Below, piece after piece: positions 1 through 7,470 of a DNA stretch of 40,091 bases. The stretch lies in NCBI RefSeq assembly GCF_009862125.1, contig NZ_WWHX01000740.1, positions 1 through 40,091 on the forward strand, written 5' to 3'. Under the pieces are notes generated by a model that saw only the letters and a program-made list of their open reading frames with translations, made no database searches and was not told where the DNA came from. The position numbers and the translations under genes are program-made. This DNA is from Streptomyces sp. SID5910 (GTDB lineage: Bacteria > Actinomycetota > Actinomycetes > Streptomycetales > Streptomycetaceae). How positions within the stretch are numbered: position 1 is the first letter of the stretch; each line of letters begins with the position of its first letter.

Positions 1-2413
1 GGTCGGGCACGGCCGACGCGGTGGCGGCCGCCTGGAGCACCAGGGCCCGGCCCAGTTCCAGGGCGGCCACGGCCTCGTGCACCCGCCCGCAGACGAGCGC
101 CCAGCGGGCGGCCCGCAGCCCGCGGCTCGCCCCGGAACGGGCCGCCAGCAGGCCGTGCTCCGCGCCCGTCTGGAGCAGCACGTCGGCGGCCAGCGCGGTC
201 AGCGCCTCCTGGGCGGCGTCCACACAGACGGTGTCCCGCGCGTCCTCCCTGAGCACCCTGCGCAGGTGGTACGCCTCGGCCAGGCGCCACAGCGCGTCGG
301 CGGCGATGCGCTGTCCCCGGCCCTGCCGGACCTCGTCGCGGACGCGCTCCAGCACGCGGATCAGGGCGTCGAGGGTGGCGGGGTCGCGGGTGTGGGCGAG
401 GCGCATGCCGAGGGAGGCCGCGTGGGCGTCCAGCTCCTCCGCCGAGGCGCCCTCGGCAGGCTCGGGCGGAAGCTCCTCGGGCACCGCCGCCCGCTCGCCG
501 GTGAGGCCGGCCCGGATCAGGCCGAGGTCCGGCAACGGCGTGTCCGGCACGGGCGGCCCCCCGCCGGCGAACGGCAGCCCGCTCTCCTTGGCTCCGGTGA
601 TGCCCTGCTCGGTGTAGGGCAGGGACCGCAGGATCATCTCCTTGTCCTGGGTGACGGTGCCCAGCCGGCCGTAGGCGGCGCCGAGGCAGGAGGCCACGGC
701 GAAGCGGAACGGATGCCCCTCGGGCACCGACCGCTCCAGCGCCTCGGCCTCCGCCACCAGCTCCCGGAGCCGTACGACGTCCTCCGTCTCGCCGGCTGCG
801 AGGATCCGGCTGAACGTCGCGAACGCGCGGCCCAGGACGGAGGGGTCGCCCACTCCCGGGGGCGGCGACTCGGCGATGCGGTCCAGGTGCGCCACGACCG
901 CGTCGAGGTGGGCGCGGCCCGCCGAACGGTCCTGGAAGGTACCGCCGACGGCGGGGCTGACGGCGAGCAACAGGGCCCGCAGGCTCTCCATCGCGGACGT
1001 GGCGTCCACCCCGGGCAACGGCATGTCCTGCACGGAACGCAGCGTGCCGAGCAGCCGGTTGAGCCCCTCGGGCTCCCCCCGCCGCAACACGTCGTCGAGC
1101 CCGGCCGTGGTCTCCCCCACGGCATCCAACGCACCGAGGAGCCGGTGGAGGTCGTCGGTGGTGAGCGGGGGCGGTGTCGGCGGAGGCGAGGGTGAGGCGG
1201 GTTCGGCGCCGTCCTGACCGCCCCCAGGGTCCGACGCCGGACGGGCCCTAGGGACCTGGGCCGATCCGCGCCCGTCGTCCGCCCCAGGTTCGGGTACTGG
1301 GTGACGCCCAGGAACCTCGCCCGTTACAGGCTCTGGACCGGAGCCACCCCCCGAGACCTCACCCGCCCCGGCGACCGCCGTCGGACCACGCCCGGGAACC
1401 TCACCCGCCCCGCGCTCAGCAGCCGGTGCGCGCCCCGAGGCTGCGTCCGCCCCGGAGGCCGACTCCGGACGGCGCCCAGAGTCCCCGCCCGACCCCGACC
1501 CCGTCCCTGGCGGCGACGCCGGGCGCGGTCCCTGGGCGTCCGTGCGGTTGCCCGTGAGGTCCGCCGGACGGCGGTGATCCCGTGACGGCCGGCCCTGCCC
1601 GGGAGCCACACGGGCGTTGCCCGACGGCGCCTCGTCGCCCGACGAAGCCGCGTCGCCCGAAGAAGCCTCGTCGCCCGGCGGAGCCGCGTGGCCCCGCGTC
1701 GGAGACGGACGCGGGGCCGACAGCCGTTCCGTCATCCGGCGCAGCTGTTCGGCCAACGGCGTCCCGGCGGGCGCCATGCCGGTCAGCAGGTCGCCGAGCC
1801 CGGCACCGGCGGGACCCCCGAGCCCGCCCCCGGCGGGAGCCGCGAGCAGCCCCCGCATGCGGCGCAGGTCATCGAGGAACGGCGGGGGCAACGGCAGGTG
1901 CGTCACCTCAGCCGTCAGCGCCTCGACCTCCGCCGCCGCGGCCGCCATCCCCGCGGGCCCCACCCGCGCGACCCACTCCAGCAGGGCCGGGAGGCCGGGC
2001 GCCGCCCCCGTCCCCCCGGGCCCCGGACTCAGCGGCATCACGTGCGGCAGCAGGAACAGCGCCGCCCACCCCCGGTCCTCGTCGCTCACCGCCGCGCCCA
2101 GCGCCGTCCCCCGGTCCCGGGCGTCCCGCAGCAGCCGCTCCGCCCGCTCCCGGTCCGCGGGCGCCCCGCCCCCGGCGGCGTGCCGCAGGGTCAGCGCGCC
2201 GGCCAGCCACACGCTCACCGCACCGCGCAGGGCGGGGTCGTGGTCCAGGAGCCGGGACAGGCCGTCGAGTTCGGCGACCGTCGCGTCGTAGGCCGACAAC
2301 GGCGACGTACCCGATCCGGTCCCCGCGCCGGGCACCAGTCGCCGTGCCCGCTCCACCGCGTCCGCCGCCCAGGCCCGCAGGCCCAGCACGCCGCCGGTCT
2401 CCTCGTCGCCCAC
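1..2413 (-). CDS. CHAT-type protease-family protein, C-terminus beyond window edge
   Basis: This frame is open without a stop from the left edge to a GTG at 2413, giving at least 804 residues. It is clearly homologous to the complete CHAT protein at 3378-6686. Both N-termini share a DEx2GG...GLR.WA.DA.ERA pattern followed by a LxxLLDHD motif. Both share the late helical motif VAALELGRALVLQAA, at 100-54 here. The catalytic CHAT domain would lie past position 1, so catalytic residues cannot be judged. Compared with its partner it carries a long low-complexity linker at about residues 232-412, rich in Pro, Gly, Ala and Asp, with a GDEASS-like hexapeptide repeated about three times near 1690-1640. 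The 2413 GTG has a GAGG 9 nt upstream; in-frame GTGs at 2419 and 2428 are alternatives. It probably follows the coiled-coil gene at 2530-3072 in one transcript. Protease function is inferred from the homologue. Confidence 0.83.
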   Translation of the reverse strand, partial: MGDEETGGVLGLRAWAADAVERARRLVPGAGTGSGTSPLSAYDATVAELDGLSRLLDHDPALRGAVSVWLAGALTLRHAAGGGAPADRERAERLLRDARDRGTALGAAVSDEDRGWAALFLLPHVMPLSPGPGGTGAAPGLPALLEWVARVGPAGMAAAAAEVEALTAEVTHLPLPPPFLDDLRRMRGLLAAPAGGGLGGPAGAGLGDLLTGMAPAGTPLAEQLRRMTERLSAPRPSPTRGHAAPPGDEASSGDAASSGDEAPSGNARVAPGQGRPSRDHRRPADLTGNRTDAQGPRPASPPGTGSGSGGDSGRRPESASGADAASGRAPAAERGAGEVPGRGPTAVAGAGEVSGGGSGPEPVTGEVPGRHPVPEPGADDGRGSAQVPRARPASDPGGGQDGAEPASPSPPPTPPPLTTDDLHRLLGALDAVGETTAGLDDVLRRGEPEGLNRLLGTLRSVQDMPLPGVDATSAMESLRALLLAVSPAVGGTFQDRSAGRAHLDAVVAHLDRIAESPPPGVGDPSVLGRAFATFSRILAAGETEDVVRLRELVAEAEALERSVPEGHPFRFAVASCLGAAYGRLGTVTQDKEMILRSLPYTEQGITGAKESGLPFAGGGPPVPDTPLPDLGLIRAGLTGERAAVPEELPPEPAEGASAEELDAHAASLGMRLAHTRDPATLDALIRVLERVRDEVRQGRGQRIAADALWRLAEAYHLRRVLREDARDTVCVDAAQEALTALAADVLLQTGAEHGLLAARSGASRGLRAARWALVCGRVHEAVAALELGRALVLQAAATASAVPD

Positions 2414-2529
2414 CGCCACCCGCCTCACCGCCTGCCTCGTCCACGGAAGGGGCCGGGCCCCCACCGTGCCGGTCCGTACTATGCCGACCCGTCAGGGCGC
2501 CCCGTGGCCGTTCCGCCCGTTTCCCGTGC

Positions 2530-3072
2530 TCAACGCCCGGAATCCGCCCGGGAAGCGCCCAGATCGGCGCGCATCTCGCGCCGCATCTCCCGCAGCCGCT
2601 CCCACAGCGCGTCGACGCCCGCCTGCGCGGCGGCGGGCGAGTCCCCCGGCCGCGGTACGCCGTCGTCCAGTCGCCGCACCATGCCGTACACGACACCCAG
2701 CCGGTGGCTCACCTCCCCGGCGTACGCGAGCACCCGCTGCGGCAGCCGCATCTGGGCCTCCGCGTACACGTCCCGGTACTGGTCGCGCGCCCCGGTCAGC
2801 CGCTGCCGCGCGGCGGGCAGTTCATCGGCCCGGCCCAGCGCGTGCAACTGGTCCGTGAGCGCGGCGAGATACTGCCGGCCCGCGGTGTTGAGCGCCACGT
2901 AGCACGACCGCAGTTCCTGGACCTGACCGCGCCGTTCCCGCAGCTCCTCGGCGCGCTCCAGCTCGCGCTGCCGGCTGCGGTCCGCCGCCCGCTGGGTCAG
3001 CAGCGCGGACAGCAGCGTTCCGACGACTCCCACGACCGCGGCGACCGGCGCGGTCGCCTCCCCGAAATCCAC
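2530..3072 (-). CDS. Small membrane-anchored coiled-coil protein, unknown function
   Basis: A 180-residue protein of no family I recognise. After a short N-terminus (MDFGEATAP) there is one hydrophobic segment at about residues 8-26 (Val/Leu/Ala rich). A strongly charged Arg/Glu/Gln heptad-like stretch follows at about 30-55 and suggests a coiled coil, and the remainder is helical and Arg-rich. The likely topology is one N-terminal anchor with a cytoplasmic tail. The frame opens further upstream at a GTG at 3099. I prefer the GTG at 3072 because a GGGGGAGGAGG run sits directly before it with about 7 nt spacing, whereas 3099 has no such site. It lies between two CHAT-family genes, 116 bp upstream of the partial one on the same strand and divergent from the complete one, so a partner or membrane-tether role is possible. 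That role is inference from context only. Confidence 0.72.
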   Translation of the reverse strand: MDFGEATAPVAAVVGVVGTLLSALLTQRAADRSRQRELERAEELRERRGQVQELRSCYVALNTAGRQYLAALTDQLHALGRADELPAARQRLTGARDQYRDVYAEAQMRLPQRVLAYAGEVSHRLGVVYGMVRRLDDGVPRPGDSPAAAQAGVDALWERLREMRREMRADLGASRADSGR

Positions 3073-3329
3073 GTCGCCTCCTCCCCCGCTCTCGTCCACG
3101 ACCAGCGAAGCAGCAGGTCACCCGCCCGGTGAACCCCCGGCCCGGACGACGACCGGTGTTCGCCCGGCCGCCGACCACCTCGGCCACCGGTGGCCGGACG
3201 CGCGGGGCGAGGGCGGTCCGGGGCGCCTCCTGGCCGATTTCCGGGCGCCTCCCGGGAGTTGGCGCCATCGCCGTATCGGAAGACCCGCTGCCGGGCCATC
3301 ATGAGGCCACGGGGGCCGATGAGCCGGCG

Positions 3330-3346
3330 GGTACCGGTCCGGTACC
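3330..3346. promoter_or_regulatory. 17-bp perfect palindrome upstream of CHAT gene
   Basis: The arms GGTACCGG and CCGGTACC flank a single central T. The unit GGTACCGGTCC is then tandemly repeated (3330-3340 and 3341-3351), so overlapping half-sites are present. The element ends about 31 bp before the ATG at 3378, in the roughly 305-bp divergent gap (3073-3377) between the coiled-coil gene and the CHAT gene. Nothing else recognisable was found in that gap. The position suits a repressor operator, but no regulator is identified. Confidence 0.4.
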
Positions 3347-3377
3347 GGTCCCGTCGGCGGACAGGGGGCGGGCGAGC

Positions 3378-6300
3378 ATGGTGAACGACGAGGCGGACGG
3401 CGGCGTCCGGGGACTGCGGCTCTGGGCGGACGACGCGATCGAGCGTGCGGCCCGGTTGATCGCCCGCTCGGGCGAAGGGACCGTATCGCCCACGGACTTC
3501 GACGCCCCCGTGGCCGAACTGTCCGGGCTGCGCGGCCTCCTGGACCACGACCGGCCGCTCCTCGGCGCGGTCACCGTACGGCTCGGCTGCCTGCTCGCCA
3601 TCCGGTACGCCACCGGCAACGGCACCCCGGAGGACCGCGAGCGTGCGCGACGCCTGCTGCACGAGGCACGGGACCCCTCGACGCCCGCGGGCGAGGCGGT
3701 GACGGCGCAGGACCGGCAGATGGCGGCGCTGCTCCTGATGACCGTGTCGGGCTCGTCCGTGCCCCTCGGCACTCCGGGGGCGGCCCCGGACTTCTGGCAC
3801 GTCTTCGACCGGGCACAGCAGATGGGGTCGGTCCCGGCCGCCGAGGAAGCGGCGGAGCTCGCCGCGCTGGCCGCGGAGGCCGCCGCGGCCGGACCCCTGC
3901 CGCTGCCACCGGAGTTGCTGGAACAGCTCACGCTGGCGCAGAACATGCTCACCCATCCGGCACTGACCGACCTGTCCGACCCGGAGGCGCTGCTGGCCAT
4001 GCTGCCCGACGGCTTCCCGTTCGCCGATCAGCTCCGGATGCTCGTGGACCTGGCGAAGGACCTCCCCGACACCCCCGCGGACCCCGCGAAGCCGCCACGC
4101 CCCGACGGCGAGGACGACAGCGACGACGACACGGTCACCGCCTCGTGGCTGGCCGCGATGTTCGGCACCACGGACGCCCTCCGCACGGGCGACCCGGAGC
4201 AGGTCAGCCGGCTGCTCAAGCGGCTCGGCGCGGACCTGGACCGCCTGCCGGAGGGGCACGACCGGGCCCCCGAGATCGAGAACCTGATGCGGCTGGTGCT
4301 TCAGACGGGGATGCCGCTGAGCGGCGGTCACCAGGACACCGACGCCGCCCGCGACCACGCCCAGCGGATCACCGAGCACTTCGAGCGGCAGGCGGCGTCC
4401 GACCCGGCCGCCGCCGGACTCGTCGTCGGCAACCGGGCGATGAACCTCCTCGGCCGCGTACGGGAGGCCGAGGATGCGGAGTCCGCGGAGGACCTCGCGG
4501 CGCTCGTGGACGAACTCGAGTCCCTGGAGCGTTCCGTGCCGGACGGCGACCCGTTCCGCCCGCTGGTGCGGCTGGCCCTCGGCAGCGCGCTGACCAGCCT
4601 CGGCGCGTCCACCCGCGACACGGGGGCGCTGCTGCGCGGGTTCACCGCGCAGGAGGAGACGCTGAACGCGATGACCACCGCGTCCCTCGGCGTCCCGGAG
4701 GCGCTGGCCGACGCGCTCCGGGACACGCTGCGCACCGCCCGGGCCCTCGTGGGCGACGCCCCGGACCTGATGCCGGAGTACACCCCTCCCGGCGAGGACG
4801 CCTCCACCGAGACCCGCTACCTCTCCGCCCTGGCGGCGACGATGCGGCACTCACTGACCCGTGACCCGGCCGACCTGGACGCCGCCATCGGCGAACTGGG
4901 GCGGGTCCGCGACCGCGTCCGGCAGGGCCGGTCGCCGCAGATCGCCGCCCCCGCACTGTGGCAGCTCGCGGAGAACCACCGCCTGCGCCTCGAACGCACC
5001 CAGGACCCCGCCGACCGCGACGCCGCCACGAACGCGGCGCTGGAGTCCCTCCAGGCGCTCGCCGGTGACGTCGTCCTCCAGGACGGCCCCGACCACGGTC
5101 TGCTCACCGCCCGGTCCGGAGCCGACCGCGGCATCCGCGCCGCGATCTGGGCCGCGACCCAGGGCCGCGTCGAGGAGGCCGTGGCCGCGCTCGAACTGGG
5201 CCGGGCCCTGGTGCTCCAGGCGGCGTCCACCTCGCGGGCCGTGCCCGAGCTGCTGGAGGCCCGGGGGCACCACGACCTCGCCCGGGAGTGGCGGGCGGCG
5301 GGCGCCGCACCCGACGGCGGGCAGCCCGGCGCGCTCCCCCGCGAACTGCCCAGCTCGCTGCGCCGCCGCGCGCTGGAGGCCCTGGGCCACCGGGAGCCGG
5401 GCGGCGCGCTGTTCCGCACGCCCACGGTCGAGGAGCTCAAGGCCGGTGTCGCGGAGGGCGACGCGGACGCGCTGGTCTACCTGCTGGCGGGCGAGGGCGG
5501 CCTGCCGGGCATGGCGATCGTGGTGGGCCCGGACACCGGCACCGGCGTGCGGGCCCTGCCCCTGCTCTCCGGCGAGCACAGCGGGCCCCTGGAGCGGTAC
5601 ATCGACGCGGCCGCCCGGCACCAGGCGAGCCCCGGGGACGCGGCGGCCACCGAAGCCTGGGAGGACGCTCTCTCCGAACTCTGCGACTGGGCGACCGGCG
5701 CGATGGTCGCGCCCGTCATGAGCGGTCTCGCGGAACGGCTCGCCGCCAACGAGGACCGGCGCAGGGACCGTCCCGGCCCGCCCAGGATCGTGCTGGTGCC
5801 GTGCGGGCGCCTCGGCATCGTCCCGTGGCACGCGGCGCGGTTTCCGGCCGGGGCGCCGCACACGTACGCCTGCGAGGCGATCGTGTTCAGTTACGCCGCG
5901 TCCGGCCGGCAGTTCCTGGACACGGTCCGCCGCGCCCGGCGGGACCCGGGCGCGGACGCCGTCCTCGTGGCGGATCCGAGCCTGAGCCTGCCGTACGCCG
6001 ACCTGGAGGTGACGGCCCTCAGGCGCTCCCTCTATCCCGGAGCGCGGCTGTACGGGGAGCTGTACGCACCGCCGGTCGAGCCGGAGGGCGCCGGCACTCC
6101 GGACGACCTCGTCGGCGTGCTCGCCGGTACGCCGTCGCTGCTCCACGTCGCCTGCCACGGCTCGGCCGGCCCGAGCCCGACGGCGTCCGCGCTGCAACTG
6201 GCGTACCCGGAGGACACCGCCGAACCGCGACCCGGCCTGCTGACGGTCTCCCGGCTGCTCGGCCACCGGGCGGGCGAGGAGGGCGTGGCGGGCGAACGGG

Positions 6301-6686
6301 GCACCGCGGACGGCCCGTTGATCGTGCTCAGTGCGTGCGAGACGGATCTGAGCCGGCGCGACCACGACGAGGCGCTCACCCTGACGACCGCGTTCGTGGC
6401 GGGCGGTGCGCGGGACGTGGTGGGCTCGCGCTGGGCCACCCGGGACGCGGCCTCGGCGCTGATGATGGCCGTGTTCCACCACCACGTGGCCGCCGAGGGC
6501 CGCAGTCCGGTCGACGCGCTGCGGGCCGCGCAGATGTGGATGCTCGACCCGCACCGCACGGCCCCAGGGACGCTCGGCGGCGATCTGCTGGACGAGCTGG
6601 CCAAGGGCCCGGTGCTGGACCGCCCGGCGGCCTGGGCCGCCTTCATCCACCAGGGTCACCCGGGCCCCGCCGAGAGCCGCCGCTGA
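3378..6686 (+). CDS. CHAT domain-containing protein (caspase-like protease family)
   Basis: This 1102-residue protein has a long alpha-helical N-terminal part and a C-terminal CHAT domain at about residues 740-1095. CHAT (caspase HetF-associated with TPRs) is a clan-CD cysteine protease family. Its two signature boxes are intact: His927 in HVACHG and Cys987 in LSACET, the expected dyad order. The N-terminal 700 residues look like TPR-type helical scaffold, with an acidic linker (GEDDSDDD) near residues 240-250. The frame is open back to 3129, but the ATG at 3378 aligns with the N-terminus of the partial homologue at 1-2413 and follows a G-rich stretch, so it was chosen. A GTG directly after it is equally possible. 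It is head to head with its homologue and ends 22 bp before the convergent VOC gene. CHAT proteins often act as proteolytic effectors in immune or cell-death systems, but the target here is unknown. Confidence 0.9.
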   Translation: MVNDEADGGVRGLRLWADDAIERAARLIARSGEGTVSPTDFDAPVAELSGLRGLLDHDRPLLGAVTVRLGCLLAIRYATGNGTPEDRERARRLLHEARDPSTPAGEAVTAQDRQMAALLLMTVSGSSVPLGTPGAAPDFWHVFDRAQQMGSVPAAEEAAELAALAAEAAAAGPLPLPPELLEQLTLAQNMLTHPALTDLSDPEALLAMLPDGFPFADQLRMLVDLAKDLPDTPADPAKPPRPDGEDDSDDDTVTASWLAAMFGTTDALRTGDPEQVSRLLKRLGADLDRLPEGHDRAPEIENLMRLVLQTGMPLSGGHQDTDAARDHAQRITEHFERQAASDPAAAGLVVGNRAMNLLGRVREAEDAESAEDLAALVDELESLERSVPDGDPFRPLVRLALGSALTSLGASTRDTGALLRGFTAQEETLNAMTTASLGVPEALADALRDTLRTARALVGDAPDLMPEYTPPGEDASTETRYLSALAATMRHSLTRDPADLDAAIGELGRVRDRVRQGRSPQIAAPALWQLAENHRLRLERTQDPADRDAATNAALESLQALAGDVVLQDGPDHGLLTARSGADRGIRAAIWAATQGRVEEAVAALELGRALVLQAASTSRAVPELLEARGHHDLAREWRAAGAAPDGGQPGALPRELPSSLRRRALEALGHREPGGALFRTPTVEELKAGVAEGDADALVYLLAGEGGLPGMAIVVGPDTGTGVRALPLLSGEHSGPLERYIDAAARHQASPGDAAATEAWEDALSELCDWATGAMVAPVMSGLAERLAANEDRRRDRPGPPRIVLVPCGRLGIVPWHAARFPAGAPHTYACEAIVFSYAASGRQFLDTVRRARRDPGADAVLVADPSLSLPYADLEVTALRRSLYPGARLYGELYAPPVEPEGAGTPDDLVGVLAGTPSLLHVACHGSAGPSPTASALQLAYPEDTAEPRPGLLTVSRLLGHRAGEEGVAGERGTADGPLIVLSACETDLSRRDHDEALTLTTAFVAGGARDVVGSRWATRDAASALMMAVFHHHVAAEGRSPVDALRAAQMWMLDPHRTAPGTLGGDLLDELAKGPVLDRPAAWAAFIHQGHPGPAESRR

Positions 6687-6708
6687 GAGCCGCCGCGCCG
6701 GGGCCGCG

Positions 6709-7170
6709 TCAGTCCAGGCAGAACTCGTTGCCCTCGGGGTCGGTCATCACGATGAAGCCCGTGCTCAAGGGGGGTTCGGGCTCGAAGCGGCGCACCCGCT
6801 TGGCTCCCAGCGCGACGAGCCGCTCGCACTCGGCCTCCAGGGCCGCCATCCGCTCCTCCCCCTGGAGCCCGGGGGCCGCCCGGACGTCGAGGTGAACCCG
6901 GTTCTTGGCGGTCTTGCCCTCCGGGACCTGCTGGAAGAACACCCGCGGGCCGTTCCCGTCCGGGTCCTCGATGGCCGATCTGCTGTTGCGCTGCTCCTCC
7001 GGCACGCCGATGCGCGCGAGGAAGTCGTCCCAGGCGGCCAGCGGGTCGCCGCCCTCGGGCACGTCGACTCCGGGCGGGCCGGGGTGCACATAGCCCAGGG
7101 CGTCGCGCCAGAAGCTCGACAGGGCCCGGGGGTCGTGGGCGTCGAAGGTGACCTGGAAGTCACGGCTCAT
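6709..7170 (-). CDS. VOC-superfamily (glyoxalase-like) protein
   Basis: A 153-residue single-domain protein of the vicinal oxygen chelate fold. It opens with FQVTFDAHDPRALSSFW, typical of the first beta-alpha unit of actinobacterial Glyoxalase_6-type proteins, and closes with the characteristic MTDPEGNEFCLD strand. The middle holds the RVHLDVRA strand where a metal-ligand His would sit in the enzyme members. Its substrate cannot be deduced; many such proteins are uncharacterised. The ATG at 7170 is chosen because GGAG lies 8 nt upstream and the N-terminus then matches the family. The frame continues upstream to 7305 without family-like sequence. It is convergent with the CHAT gene and divergent from the secreted hexosaminidase gene. 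Confidence 0.85.
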   Translation of the reverse strand: MSRDFQVTFDAHDPRALSSFWRDALGYVHPGPPGVDVPEGGDPLAAWDDFLARIGVPEEQRNSRSAIEDPDGNGPRVFFQQVPEGKTAKNRVHLDVRAAPGLQGEERMAALEAECERLVALGAKRVRRFEPEPPLSTGFIVMTDPEGNEFCLD

Positions 7171-7371
7171 CGGGGTGCTCCGTTCGCGAGGAGGGTCGGA
7201 TCGAGTGCGTCGGTGTCCATCGCGCCCACCCTGACACCCCATGAGGTCGGATTCCGACCGCATTCCCCGACGGCGACACGAAAAGACCCGGTCGAACCCG
7301 CCCACGACAGCGCTGCCGACGTCGGCACCGACGTCGGCTCCGGCGTTGGCCAGAGTAAAGGTGATCGACAG

Positions 7372-7387
7372 AGAGGTCTAGACCCCT
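7372..7387. promoter_or_regulatory. DasR-responsive element (dre) candidate 1
   Basis: AGAGGTCTAGACCCCT matches the published 16-bp DasR operator consensus A(G/C)TGGTCTAGACCA(G/C)T at 14 of 16 positions. It keeps the central GGTCTAGACC palindrome exactly, and the two mismatches are symmetric. It lies 84 bp before the start of a beta-N-acetylglucosaminidase gene, a textbook class of DasR target. Confidence 0.75.
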
Positions 7388-7442
7388 TACGTCTTACGAA
7401 TCCCCCTCGCGTCACCCCATCATCGTGAGAACAAAGCCCGTT

Positions 7443-7458
7443 GCTGGTCCAGACCATG
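7443..7458. promoter_or_regulatory. DasR-responsive element (dre) candidate 2
   Basis: GCTGGTCCAGACCATG contains TGGTCCAGACCA, one mismatch from the 12-bp dre core TGGTCTAGACCA. It is centred about 71 bp downstream of the first element and only 12 bp before the ATG, touching the ribosome-binding region. This position would let bound DasR block elongation or early initiation. Confidence 0.6.
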
Positions 7459-7470
7459 CTTGGAGATCTC

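Noticed and set aside
4851-6659. 600-codon minus-strand frame opposite the CHAT gene
   Set aside because: No recognisable domain, and the opposite strand carries the intact CHAT His/Cys motifs.
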